A program made the translations under genes and the position numbers. Of a stretch of 64,000 bases of DNA, positions 17,892 through 27,037 are shown in pieces (positions within the stretch are counted from its first letter, which is position 1; each line of letters begins with the position of its first letter). The notes beneath the pieces were generated by a model. The model saw only the letters and a list, made by a program, of their open reading frames with translations, had not been told where the DNA came from and ran no database searches. Source of the stretch: Leeuwenhoekiella sp. MAR_2009_132 (GTDB lineage: Bacteria; Bacteroidota; Bacteroidia; Flavobacteriales; Flavobacteriaceae). The stretch covers positions 930,001-994,000 of the forward strand of contig NZ_JHZY01000002.1 of assembly GCF_000687915.1 (NCBI RefSeq), given 5' to 3'.

Positions 17892-19775
17892 ATGTCTGAT
17901 ATCATTAAGCTTTTACCAGATCACGTAGCAAATCAAATTGCTGCGGGTGAAGTCGTACAACGGCCGGCTTCTGTAGTAAAAGAATTATTAGAAAATGCCA
18001 TCGATGCAGGTGCCAATCAAATTAAATTACTCCTTAAAGACGCCGGTAGAACGCTTGTTCAGGTAATAGATGACGGTAAAGGGATGAGCACTACAGATGC
18101 ACGCCTTAGTTTTGAACGTCACGCGACATCAAAAATTAATTCTGCAGATGATCTATTTACATTAAGCACAAAAGGTTTTAGAGGTGAAGCACTTGCTTCT
18201 ATTGCTGCCGTAGCTCACGTTGAGCTCAAGACAAAAACCGAAAATGAGGAAGTAGGTACGCGCATAGAAATGGAAGGAAGTACCTTAAAAGTACAGGAGG
18301 TTTGTGCTACCGTAAAAGGAACTTCAATTGCCGTTAAAAACTTATTCTATAATATTCCCGCAAGGCGCAATTTTTTAAAATCTGATAATGTTGAGCTTCG
18401 TCATGTTATTGACGAATTTCAGCGCGTAGCACTCGCTCATGAAGGCATAGGTTTTATTATGTATCACAATGAGAACGAACTTTTTAATCTTCCGAAAGCC
18501 AATAAACGCCAACGTATCGTTGCAATTTTTGGCGGAAAAACAAATGAGAAGCTTGTTCCGGTTGTTGAAGATACTGAGATCGTAGAAATAGATGGTTTTA
18601 TCATTAAACCCGAATTTTCAAAAAAAACAAAAGGAGAGCAGTTCTTCTTTGTAAACGATCGTTTTATTAAACATCCCTATTTAAATCATTCGGTAAATGC
18701 TGCCTTTGATGGTTTATTGCCAGACCGTTCCCGTGCGAGTTATTTTATCTATCTACAGGTAGATCCTAAAACAATAGATATTAATATTCACCCCACTAAG
18801 ACTGAGGTAAAATTTGAAGATGAGCATGCCATCTATAACCTATTGCGCGCTGCTGTAAAGCATAGTTTAGGGCAATTTAATATTGCACCCGTTTTAGATT
18901 TTAACAGAGAGTCTAATATGGATACGCCTTATTCCTATAAAGATAAGGCAGTACAGGCACCACGAGTAGAAGTAGACCGCAATTTTAATCCCTTTGAAAC
19001 CGTTACTTCTAATCGTAGTTATGCTGGGACTGCAAATAATTATGAAAAACCCAATACTAAGGGTTGGGAAAATATGTATGCCGGTCTAGATAAGCGCAAT
19101 TCTGAATCCTCATTTAGTTCTTTGCAAATTGAAGATGAACCTGAGATAGAATCTTTATTTGTAGAGCACGAGAGTAAAGGCTTCGGAGAGACTAAGCAGA
19201 CCGATAAGGATGCTGCAAACACCTACCAGATACACAATAAATATGTCGTTAGTGCTATTAAAAGTGGAATGCTTGTTATAGATCAACACCGTGCACATCA
19301 ACGGGTTTTATATGAAGAATTTCTTCGGAATATTACCGTTAAAGAATCTGTGAGCCAACAATTGTTGTTTCCACTTAGACTTGATTATTCAAATGCAGAA
19401 TTAGTAATTTTTAGTTCGTTGAAAGAATCCTTAGAGAATACAGGTTTTGTATTGGATTTCCCGGAAGAAGGTTTTTTAGAAGTTTCCGGAATCCCGGCAA
19501 GTATTCAGGAAAGTGAAGTTTCTATAGTATTAGAGCAGTTACTGAGTGATGTCGAACAAGAAATACCAGATGCGGGTTTCAGTCAGACCGATGTTCTGGC
19601 TAAAAGTATGGCAAAGAGTATGGCGGTTAAAACCGGTGAAAAATTAGATGATTTATCGAGAGAACATCTCGTAAATAAGCTTTTTGCCTGTACAGAACCT
19701 ACATTATCACCATTTTATAAAAAAACCTTTATTACGCTTACTGTCGATGAACTCGATCGTAAATTTAATGCATAA
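17892..19775 (+). CDS. mutL: DNA mismatch repair protein MutL
   Basis: Mismatch-repair ATPase linking MutS recognition to strand excision. The N-terminal GHKL ATPase is intact: ELLENAIDAGANQI, DDGKGMS, STKGFRGEALASIA, and the later KTEVKFEDE. A low-complexity linker (about residues 345-440) leads to the C-terminal dimerisation domain. In nuclease-type MutL this domain holds DQHA(x2)E(x4)E. Here the equivalent is DQHRAHQRVLYE from about residue 464, with Ala replaced by Arg and the first Glu by Gln. The distal CPHGRP-type region reads ACTEPTLSPFYKKTF. Length 627 is normal. Confidence 0.95.
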   Translation: MSDIIKLLPDHVANQIAAGEVVQRPASVVKELLENAIDAGANQIKLLLKDAGRTLVQVIDDGKGMSTTDARLSFERHATSKINSADDLFTLSTKGFRGEALASIAAVAHVELKTKTENEEVGTRIEMEGSTLKVQEVCATVKGTSIAVKNLFYNIPARRNFLKSDNVELRHVIDEFQRVALAHEGIGFIMYHNENELFNLPKANKRQRIVAIFGGKTNEKLVPVVEDTEIVEIDGFIIKPEFSKKTKGEQFFFVNDRFIKHPYLNHSVNAAFDGLLPDRSRASYFIYLQVDPKTIDINIHPTKTEVKFEDEHAIYNLLRAAVKHSLGQFNIAPVLDFNRESNMDTPYSYKDKAVQAPRVEVDRNFNPFETVTSNRSYAGTANNYEKPNTKGWENMYAGLDKRNSESSFSSLQIEDEPEIESLFVEHESKGFGETKQTDKDAANTYQIHNKYVVSAIKSGMLVIDQHRAHQRVLYEEFLRNITVKESVSQQLLFPLRLDYSNAELVIFSSLKESLENTGFVLDFPEEGFLEVSGIPASIQESEVSIVLEQLLSDVEQEIPDAGFSQTDVLAKSMAKSMAVKTGEKLDDLSREHLVNKLFACTEPTLSPFYKKTFITLTVDELDRKFNA

Positions 19776-19816
19776 TTAAAAACGCTTAGTAGCGTTACTA
19801 AAACAAACCTGATTAG

Positions 19817-20584
19817 ATGGGTAAAATCACCGAAACTGTAAAAGTCCTTTTAATAATAAATGTAATCTTCTTCTTAGGAACAAAATTTCTGTTTCCTCAG
19901 GCTTTAGATCTTTTTGCGTTATGGTTTCCCGCAAATTCAAATTTTGAATATTGGCAGCCGCTTACGCATATGTTTATGCACGATCAAAGCAGTATTTTTC
20001 ACATATTATTCAATATGTATGCGTTGTATGCTTTTGGAGGACCGGTAGAACAAGCTTTGGGAAAATCTAAATTTATATTTTTCTATTTTTCAGCAGGACT
20101 AGGTGCGGCCTTAATTCATACGTTGGTAGGGTATTATCATTACCAGTCTGGATATAATGCCTTGCTAGATGCAGGTGTAAGCCCTTCAGATATATCTCAA
20201 ATACTTGAAAAAGCTTTTGCAAGTATTCAGCAAACTGGGCAGTACTCGTATCCAGATATTGGAGAGCCTGATAAAATACGCGGTATGATTGAGGCATTTT
20301 CTACCTCTGCAGTAGGTGCTTCTGGTGCTATTTATGGGGTTCTGGTGGCTTTTGGTATGTTATTTCCTAATGCTGAATTATTCCTAATCTTTTTACCTAT
20401 TCCTATTAAAGCCAAGTTTTTTATACCAGCTCTTATTTTACTCGATTTATTTTCTGGTGTAACCGGGTTTTCATTATTTGGTCAGAATATTGCAAACTTT
20501 GCACACATAGGAGGAGCGTTATTTGGGTTTATAATGATGTGGTATTGGAAAAAGAACAGTTTTAATGACAAACGCTGGTATTAA
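19817..20584 (+). CDS. Rhomboid family intramembrane serine protease
   Basis: Polytopic protease that cuts membrane helices. Catalytic serine is in GASGAIYG (Ser169) and the histidine in FAHIGGALFG (His230), so the dyad is intact. The first loop has the family-typical WQPLTHMFMHDQSSIFHILFNM. An unusual insert of about 50 residues (YYHYQSGYNALLDAGVSPSD onward, roughly 109-160) lies before the catalytic helix. The next gene is a second rhomboid 2 bp downstream. Substrates are unknown. Confidence 0.9.
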   Translation: MGKITETVKVLLIINVIFFLGTKFLFPQALDLFALWFPANSNFEYWQPLTHMFMHDQSSIFHILFNMYALYAFGGPVEQALGKSKFIFFYFSAGLGAALIHTLVGYYHYQSGYNALLDAGVSPSDISQILEKAFASIQQTGQYSYPDIGEPDKIRGMIEAFSTSAVGASGAIYGVLVAFGMLFPNAELFLIFLPIPIKAKFFIPALILLDLFSGVTGFSLFGQNIANFAHIGGALFGFIMMWYWKKNSFNDKRWY

Positions 20585-20586
20585 TT

Positions 20587-21477
20587 ATGTCTGGAACTAG
20601 CTTAAGTTATCAGTTTAAAACGGCTTCAATAGTCGTTAAGCTTATCGTAATTAATGTTTTAATCTGGGTAGGCTTTATGCTTCTTGAATGGATTTTAAAT
20701 TCAGGAAACATAATTACACAATGGTTAAGCTTGCCTACAGATTTAAGTAGGTTAATTATTCAACCGTGGTCTTTATTAACGTATGCTTTTCTACACGGAG
20801 GATTCTGGCATATTTTCTGGAATATGCTTATTCTGTATTGGTTTGGACAGATTGTTTTGAATCTATTTACTGAAAAACGATTTCTTACCGTTTATCTTTT
20901 AGGGGCTTTAGCCGGGGGTGTTTTCTTTGTTATTTCTTATAATCTGTTTCCGGTTCTTATTCAATCTACTGCTTTTCTGGTAGGAGCGAGTGCAGCCGTG
21001 CGAGCAATTATGATTTTTATAGCTACCTATACTCCTAATACAGAAGTGCGCATCATTTTTTTTAATGTAAAGCTTTGGCACATAGGTGTCTTTGTAATTC
21101 TTACAGATCTTATTCAAATTCCCTCATCTGATAATGCCGGAGGTTTGCTGGCTCATGTGGGTGGTGCTCTATTTGGTTTCGTCTATGCACAGCAACTGGG
21201 TAAAGGTAATGACATAGGCCTCTGGTGGGAGCGTTTTGCAGATACTGTAGTCGGTTTTTTTAAACCAAGGCCAAAGAGTGAGAAGAAAGCTAAAATGAAA
21301 ACCGTCTATCGCAATACCAAGGCACACGCTACTGCTTCAACGGTTTCAAAATCTATGTCAAAAACCGAAAAACAAATACGTATTGATACCATTCTAGATA
21401 AAATAAGTAAAAGTGGTTACGATAGCTTATCTAAAGAAGATAAAGACTTTTTATTTAAAGCCGGAAAGGATACTTAA
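20587..21477 (+). CDS. Second rhomboid family protein with cytosolic tail
   Basis: A second rhomboid-like membrane protein, paralogous to its upstream neighbour. The serine region is GASAAVRA (Ser135) instead of GASG; the histidine is present in LAHVGGALFG (His190). Activity is plausible but less certain than for the neighbour. L1-loop residues WSLLTYAFLHGGFWHIFWNM are conserved. The last 80 residues form a basic soluble tail (RPKSEKKAKMKTVYRNTKAH). Its stop overlaps the next start (TAATG), so the three downstream-coupled genes form one operon. Confidence 0.87.
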   Translation: MSGTSLSYQFKTASIVVKLIVINVLIWVGFMLLEWILNSGNIITQWLSLPTDLSRLIIQPWSLLTYAFLHGGFWHIFWNMLILYWFGQIVLNLFTEKRFLTVYLLGALAGGVFFVISYNLFPVLIQSTAFLVGASAAVRAIMIFIATYTPNTEVRIIFFNVKLWHIGVFVILTDLIQIPSSDNAGGLLAHVGGALFGFVYAQQLGKGNDIGLWWERFADTVVGFFKPRPKSEKKAKMKTVYRNTKAHATASTVSKSMSKTEKQIRIDTILDKISKSGYDSLSKEDKDFLFKAGKDT

Positions 21478-22502
21478 TGAAAAAACTCGGACTTTGGAAT
21501 AAGATTGTTTTTTTTATAAATAGTCTTTTTGCGATCGCGCTTTTAATAGGATATGCACTACCTTATTTTCCACCAAAAATTTTTCCACCGGTATCTGTTC
21601 TTACGCTTATCATTCCGGTTCTATTAGCAATTAATGCGTTATTTGTAATCTACTGGCTGCTGCTTTTCAAACGCCAATTTTTACTTTCAGGATCAATACT
21701 GGTGTTGTGGCTTTTTATAGGTACATCGCTTTTTAACTTTGGTTCTGGTGTGAAAATTAATGAGATCGTAAAAGCTGAAAATCAACTTAGTTTTTTTAGC
21801 TATAATGTTCACGTGTTTAGCAGTGATAACTATACAAAAGAAGAAATTAAGGAAGGATTAAGGGCACTTATAGAAAAGAATACACCAGATATTATCACGT
21901 TTCAAGAATTTTCAAAACATAGAGATCCTGAATTTAAAGGATATCCATATTCCTATTTTGGAGAGAATGGTACACGTAATTATGGTCAAAAAATCTATTC
22001 TAAATATCCTATAGTTAATGAGGGTTCTCTAAATTTTACCAGTACTTTTAATAATGCAATTTTTGTAGATATCGTTAAGGCAAAAGATACTATACGTATT
22101 TATAATATGCATATGCAGACGCTAACACTTACTCCAGAGTTAAATGCCTTAGAACAGGAAAATACAAAATCACTTGTAGGCAGGTTAGGCAGAGCATTTA
22201 AGAAACAACAAGAACAAACAAATTTATTTCTGGAACATCAGCGCAGTTGTAACTATAAAACCATTGTTGCCGGTGATTTTAATAATACCGCTTTTTCTTA
22301 TACCTATAATAAAATACGGGGTTCTCGATTAGATGCTTTTGAAGAAAAAGGAAGTGGTTTTGGGCGTACGTTTATTTTTGATATTATTCCGTTACGTATA
22401 GATTTTATACTGCCCGATACCAGCTTTGAGGTATTGGCATTTGAAAATTTTAATGTTGATTATTCCGATCATTTTCCTATAATGGCTATTATGAAGTTAT
22501 AA
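21477..22502 (+). CDS. Endonuclease/exonuclease/phosphatase family protein with N-terminal membrane helices
   Basis: A 341-residue protein with three predicted membrane helices in the first 95 residues, followed by an endonuclease/exonuclease/phosphatase (DNase I-like) fold. Motifs: LSFFSYNVHVF, TPDIITFQEFSKHRD (metal-binding Glu), IYNMHMQTL, VAGDFNNTAFS and DYSDHFPIMAIM (catalytic DH). It could be a membrane-bound phosphodiesterase or lipid phosphatase, so the substrate is left open. It overlaps the rhomboid stop by 1 bp and ends 5 bp from the convergent WbqC gene with no terminator. Confidence 0.87.
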   Translation: MKKLGLWNKIVFFINSLFAIALLIGYALPYFPPKIFPPVSVLTLIIPVLLAINALFVIYWLLLFKRQFLLSGSILVLWLFIGTSLFNFGSGVKINEIVKAENQLSFFSYNVHVFSSDNYTKEEIKEGLRALIEKNTPDIITFQEFSKHRDPEFKGYPYSYFGENGTRNYGQKIYSKYPIVNEGSLNFTSTFNNAIFVDIVKAKDTIRIYNMHMQTLTLTPELNALEQENTKSLVGRLGRAFKKQQEQTNLFLEHQRSCNYKTIVAGDFNNTAFSYTYNKIRGSRLDAFEEKGSGFGRTFIFDIIPLRIDFILPDTSFEVLAFENFNVDYSDHFPIMAIMKL

Positions 22503-22507
22503 TAATA

Positions 22508-23134
22508 TTACAATTTTAAATCTAGTTTTTGTAAATAGGTGAGTGCCTCGGGGCCGAGATTAAATAGGAGATCTAAAACAGTTAAATACGGAATAAAACC
22601 ATTTTTCTCTTCAAAAACCTGTCTATACTGCGGTAAATCAATTTTATTTTTTCGTTTTCCGTTTGCAAAGAATCTCAAATCAATTTTATGTGCATACGAT
22701 TCTTTGTATTCTTCAGTATAAGAAATACTAAAATCTAAATCTAATAATCCCATTAAGCACTTAATTGTTTCGAGATTAAAGGCTAATAAAGAATTGTGTT
22801 CTTTATGGAATAAGGGGTAAATATCATCTTCATAAAACTCAAAAAACGGAGAGGTTCTATAGGCAATTACAAGTGATCTCCAATGCTGTCGTTGCCATAA
22901 GAAACTATTTTCAATTAAAGTGTCTTCTATTTTTTTTCTGCCTTTTCCTTTGTTATGGAGTATAGGAATATTTAACAGCAGTAAACCGTTAGACGTAGCA
23001 ATGTACATTCTGGTTCTATAACTTTGTTTTTGATAATTTTCAGAAATTTCAAATGTTATTGATTCTGCCTGAACCATGGCAGCAAAAGATATGATGTCTG
23101 GAAAGTAAGTAGGACTTATAATAATATTACTCAT
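22508..23134 (-). CDS. WbqC family protein
   Basis: WbqC-like protein. The family is associated with polysaccharide or surface-sugar loci, and its reaction is not established. The ATG at 23134 gives MSNIIISPTYFPDIISFAAM, which aligns with the family start; the longer frame from 23188 adds an unrelated 18 residues. Family signatures include YRTRMYIATSNGLLLLNIPI, HWRSLVIAYRTSPFFEFY and a final FNLGPEAL. 208 residues, near the normal length. No polysaccharide genes lie next to it here. Confidence 0.85.
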   Translation of the reverse strand: MSNIIISPTYFPDIISFAAMVQAESITFEISENYQKQSYRTRMYIATSNGLLLLNIPILHNKGKGRKKIEDTLIENSFLWQRQHWRSLVIAYRTSPFFEFYEDDIYPLFHKEHNSLLAFNLETIKCLMGLLDLDFSISYTEEYKESYAHKIDLRFFANGKRKNKIDLPQYRQVFEEKNGFIPYLTVLDLLFNLGPEALTYLQKLDLKL

Positions 23135-23147
23135 ATTGTAAAAGGTG

Positions 23148-23155
23148 TAAAGATA
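23148..23155 (-). promoter_or_regulatory. -7 box of the WbqC gene
   Basis: Read on the minus strand this is TATCTTTA, one base off TAnnTTTG, 13 bp before the ATG at 23134. It supports the shorter start. Confidence 0.4.
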
Positions 23156-23325
23156 CTTTAATTGAGCTTTTTGGGTGAATAAATACAATACTACATAAGT
23201 AAGAAAAAACTGATAAAACTAATTTTTAATTAAATTTAATATATTGATAATCAGATGATAATCTTTTTTAACATCTAAGTTTTTGTTATTTCATAGTTTA
23301 TATTTGTTTTTAATCGGTTATTATT

Positions 23326-23337
23326 CGTAATATTACG
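23326..23337. promoter_or_regulatory. Palindrome CGTAATATTACG upstream of the hybrid kinase
   Basis: A perfect 12-bp palindrome ends 20 bp before the kinase start. The same 12 bases form the core of the ArsR-gene operator at 48409-48434. It may bind a dimeric regulator, or it may be chance in AT-rich DNA. Confidence 0.35.
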
Positions 23338-23357
23338 GCGTCCAAATCCCCACTTAA

Positions 23358-25628
23358 GTGAAATTTAGTTACTTATTTTTTTTTATTGGCGTTAGCTTGC
23401 TTATAGGTAACTATTCCATTACTTACGGTAAATCATATTTACCTGCCGGAGACCTCTTTCCTATACTTCAGGATCAAACTTTAGAGCAACATCTCGATGC
23501 TATTTATGAATTTAGAGAAGAGAAGAAATATGATGTTGCTATAGAAAATCTTTCAGATTTAATTATAGATGCTAAAAATTTGAATGATTATACCTATGTA
23601 TTTCACGGGTATAATTTGTTGAGTGTAATTTATGATGAAATTAATGACACCATACCTGCGTTAGCGTATGCAAAATCTGCTTTAGAGTTTGCAAAACAAT
23701 CAAAAAATGATACTTTAATTTCCTGGGGCTATAATAACCTCGCAGCTAGTTTAGCAGATAATCCTGCTACACGTATGCAAGCTCTTGAGTATTATAAACA
23801 ATCGTTAGAAATTCAACAGCGTTTGAATACGGGTGTTTTTTTAGATGCTGCGCTTAATATTGCAGAGCTTTATGGAAAAGAGGGCAACTATGTAATGATG
23901 TACCCATACTTAAAAAAGGCTACTGCGAGTTATGATCATTCATATGAGTATTATAATGATCCTATAATATATCTCGATATGACCTGGGGTGACTATTATA
24001 AAGGTCTTCACGTACCCAGTAAAGCTTTAGAACATTATGCTGAAGCTTATGAGCGAATTGAACGTGATAATAAGACTTCATTAGCATTAGAGTTTTATGA
24101 GAACTATGCACTTTTCCTTAAAGAACAAAATTATAACGATCGTGCATTTGAAGTACAACAACAGTATTTAAAGCATTATAAGCTTAGAGAAAAAACGTTA
24201 GAGACAGAAACTCTAAAACTAGCCCTTGCACGCGCAGAAACCGAAGAATTGCGAAGACAGCGTAATGATGCTGAAATGAAGCAGCAGCTGCTTGATCATG
24301 ATCTACAACGCAAAAAAATTCAATTTATATTACTGGGATCTATACTCGGTTTATTGAGTTTATTTCTAGCCTATTTGTTCTATAGTGAAAAACTGAGATT
24401 AGGTCTTATAAATAATTTAAAGCGCAATAATAAAAATCTTTTAAAAGCTAAAAATCTTGCTGAAAAAAGTGAGCGTGCAAAATCTAAATTCTTTTCTACA
24501 CTAAGTCATGAGATGCGAACTCCATTGTATGGTGTTACCGGCATTATTTCTCTTTTGGAAAAACGGAAAGAATTTGAAGCTTTTAAAGAAGAGATAGGGT
24601 CTTTAAAGTTTAGTGCAGATCATTTATTAGATATCATAAATGACCTCTTAGATTTATCAAAATTAGAAGATGAGTCGTTTAGTTTAATAAATAAACGATT
24701 TAATGTAAAATTATTAGCTGAAGATTTAATTTCAAGCTTTGATCAAAATAGTCTAAAAAATGCAGCTTGTACATTAAAATGCGTAATTGATTCTTCTGTA
24801 CCCGATTATATTATAGGTGATGCCCGCAGAATATCACAGGTGCTTGTCAATATCTTAGGTAATGCATTAAAATTTACGCCTAAGGGCAATATTATTTTAC
24901 GCTTACGAAGCGAGGACCTAGGTGCTAATAGATGCAGAATTCATTTTGAAGTTCAGGATGATGGTATCGGAATTCCTAAAGAGCGTCAAGAATTAATCTT
25001 TGATGAGTTTAGCCAATTAGAACAGTTGCAAAACGAAGAAACAGCTACAGACTTAAAAGGAACCGGCTTAGGATTGCCCATTGTACGTAAAATTCTAGAA
25101 AAAATGGATTCAGAAATTTATCTAAAAAGCGCTGTAGGTAAAGGTTCTACATTTATGTTTAGTATTGATTTTGAAAAGACACTTAGCACATCTAAAACAT
25201 CAACAAACGAAATTTCTGGAAATTCATTGAAAGTTAAAAGTCTTAAGGGACTTCGCTGTTTAATAGTAGATGATAATAAAATTAATAGACTGGTAACTAA
25301 ACGTGTATTAGAAAATTTAGAAATAATCACTTTTGAAGCTCAAAATGGGGAAGAGGCTTTAGAGCGTGCCAAAAAGCATCATTTTGATTTTATATTAATG
25401 GATATTAATATGCCAGGAATGAATGGTTATGAGACTACTCAGGCTATTCGTATTTTTGATAAACATATTCCTATAATAGCATTAACCGCTGCAGAGGCTT
25501 CCTTTATTACGAAAACTGCTCAGAACAGCGGTATGAATGATATAGTTACAAAGCCGTATAATGTAGATGATTTGTCTTCGACAATTTCTAAACACGTACA
25601 AATACGCAATCTTATTGCGAGCTTCTAA
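23358..25628 (+). CDS. Hybrid sensor histidine kinase/response regulator with periplasmic TPR sensor
   Basis: A 756-residue one-protein phosphorelay. Order: signal peptide, periplasmic TPR-type helical sensor (about residues 40-290), membrane helix (IQFILLGSILGLLSLFLAYL, about 320-340), HisKA domain with phosphoacceptor His384 in FFSTLSHEMRTPLYG, HATPase domain (NILGNALKFTP, DDGIGIPKER, GTGLGLPIVRKI), and a receiver domain with phosphoacceptor Asp682 in FILMDINMPGMNGYE. The start is annotated as GTG at 23358 because it gives a clean signal peptide (MKFSYLFFFIGVSLLIG). No output regulator is adjacent. The input signal is unknown. Confidence 0.9.
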   Translation: MKFSYLFFFIGVSLLIGNYSITYGKSYLPAGDLFPILQDQTLEQHLDAIYEFREEKKYDVAIENLSDLIIDAKNLNDYTYVFHGYNLLSVIYDEINDTIPALAYAKSALEFAKQSKNDTLISWGYNNLAASLADNPATRMQALEYYKQSLEIQQRLNTGVFLDAALNIAELYGKEGNYVMMYPYLKKATASYDHSYEYYNDPIIYLDMTWGDYYKGLHVPSKALEHYAEAYERIERDNKTSLALEFYENYALFLKEQNYNDRAFEVQQQYLKHYKLREKTLETETLKLALARAETEELRRQRNDAEMKQQLLDHDLQRKKIQFILLGSILGLLSLFLAYLFYSEKLRLGLINNLKRNNKNLLKAKNLAEKSERAKSKFFSTLSHEMRTPLYGVTGIISLLEKRKEFEAFKEEIGSLKFSADHLLDIINDLLDLSKLEDESFSLINKRFNVKLLAEDLISSFDQNSLKNAACTLKCVIDSSVPDYIIGDARRISQVLVNILGNALKFTPKGNIILRLRSEDLGANRCRIHFEVQDDGIGIPKERQELIFDEFSQLEQLQNEETATDLKGTGLGLPIVRKILEKMDSEIYLKSAVGKGSTFMFSIDFEKTLSTSKTSTNEISGNSLKVKSLKGLRCLIVDDNKINRLVTKRVLENLEIITFEAQNGEEALERAKKHHFDFILMDINMPGMNGYETTQAIRIFDKHIPIIALTAAEASFITKTAQNSGMNDIVTKPYNVDDLSSTISKHVQIRNLIASF

Positions 25629-25633
25629 ATGAG

Positions 25634-26920
25634 TTACTCTTTTTTGATTTGCTTTTGAATTTTTTCAATTGCTTGTTGTATAGACTTTTCAGGTTCGATT
25701 ACGTTGTATGCTCCCCAAAACTCAGGATCTGCAAAACCAGAAACTTCATCTGCTAAAACGGTATTTTCTTTAAACTTTGATCTTCGGTTAATTCCTTCTT
25801 TACCTTGTAACTCTGTTTCCCAGTCTGTAATAAGCATCTCACTGTTAATGCGGTATTTACTATTAAATAGTTTTCGTTTCCAGTTTACTACAAATTCAAG
25901 TTGTACGTTGCTGTAGCTGTAATACCATTTCCCGTCTTTATTGCGGTAATCAACCCGGTAACTAATTTCGGTAGGATATACTTTAACCTGATTTGGTTTT
26001 TTCTTTACAAACAAGTCAGAAGCCGCTTTTCGGTTTTCAACATTTAAATTATATAATGCATTGGTAAGAGCACTTGTTTTTGAATCGATGTAGAGCTTAC
26101 CGTAATATAAGGGTTCTAAAATGCTGCTCTTTTGTTTAAAATTAACCACATAAACAATGTTTCCATCATTAACTAAAGGCTCACCAAAAGAAAAGTCATA
26201 GTCTGAAAGTGTCTCTCTAGTAATAAAATACTTTTGATATTTAACTAAATCAGCATATAAAGCATTTAGAGGCCCTCCCTGTAATTTAATGGCAACAGTA
26301 TCAAGGCGATCATAATTAGTGCTTTTGCGAGCTTTATACAATGCAATTAAGTCATTGCCAGCGTTTGTATAAGGTGTTTTTTGAATGGTAACTACGGCTT
26401 CAGCTAGAGAAGCGCTGCGGTTACGCTTATTAATAGTTTCCCGATAGAAGGCAGTCATAAAATTCTCTTGATCTGAATAGTTGTTTTCAATATTCGAGAA
26501 AACCTGTTCTACTAAAGTAAGAGCATTTTTAGGTCTTGAAATGTTTATTTCATCAAGTTCATATGCTTGCGGACTTAGACTTATAACAGATTTGTTTTGA
26601 TCTAAATCTTTCAAAATAATGATTAGCTTTTCATAACCGGGATACGTCAAGGTCACTTTAGCATTAGGCATAGCTTCTTCTACCTTTAAAGAAAAATTCC
26701 CTTCAGAATTAGTTACTGTAGCAATGTTGGTACCTTCAATAAGTAAATTAACAAATGGCAGCGGGTTTTCTGAAGTTTTTGAAATTACGGTACCTTTGTA
26801 TTCAAGATACTTTTGAGATTCCTGAGCGCTTAAAACGCCTGTACAACATAAAACAATTAAAGAAAAACGAATAAACCAGTTAGCTTTCGTGTTTAAAATG
26901 GAGATGTAATACTTTTTCAT
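25634..26920 (-). CDS. Carboxypeptidase-like regulatory domain-containing exported protein
   Basis: A 428-residue exported protein. A signal region (residues 1-32, ending VLSAQ) is followed by a carboxypeptidase-D-regulatory-like beta domain (YLEYKGTVISKTSENPLPFV, to about residue 125). A longer C-terminal domain typical of Bacteroidota surface proteins follows (LTLVEQVFSNIENNYSDQEN onward). The regulatory domain resembles the N-terminus of TonB receptors but no barrel is present. It is monocistronic, converging on the histidine kinase with a 5-bp gap. Function unknown. Confidence 0.82.
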   Translation of the reverse strand: MKKYYISILNTKANWFIRFSLIVLCCTGVLSAQESQKYLEYKGTVISKTSENPLPFVNLLIEGTNIATVTNSEGNFSLKVEEAMPNAKVTLTYPGYEKLIIILKDLDQNKSVISLSPQAYELDEINISRPKNALTLVEQVFSNIENNYSDQENFMTAFYRETINKRNRSASLAEAVVTIQKTPYTNAGNDLIALYKARKSTNYDRLDTVAIKLQGGPLNALYADLVKYQKYFITRETLSDYDFSFGEPLVNDGNIVYVVNFKQKSSILEPLYYGKLYIDSKTSALTNALYNLNVENRKAASDLFVKKKPNQVKVYPTEISYRVDYRNKDGKWYYSYSNVQLEFVVNWKRKLFNSKYRINSEMLITDWETELQGKEGINRRSKFKENTVLADEVSGFADPEFWGAYNVIEPEKSIQQAIEKIQKQIKKE

Positions 26921-27037
26921 AGTATAATTTTATTTTTTCTATACAATTTACGATATTTTTGAGAATTCTGTATTACAAATTTTATTAGAATGCGTGTTGG
27001 CACGATTCCTGTTTGTAAGGATTAGGTTAAATTTGTT

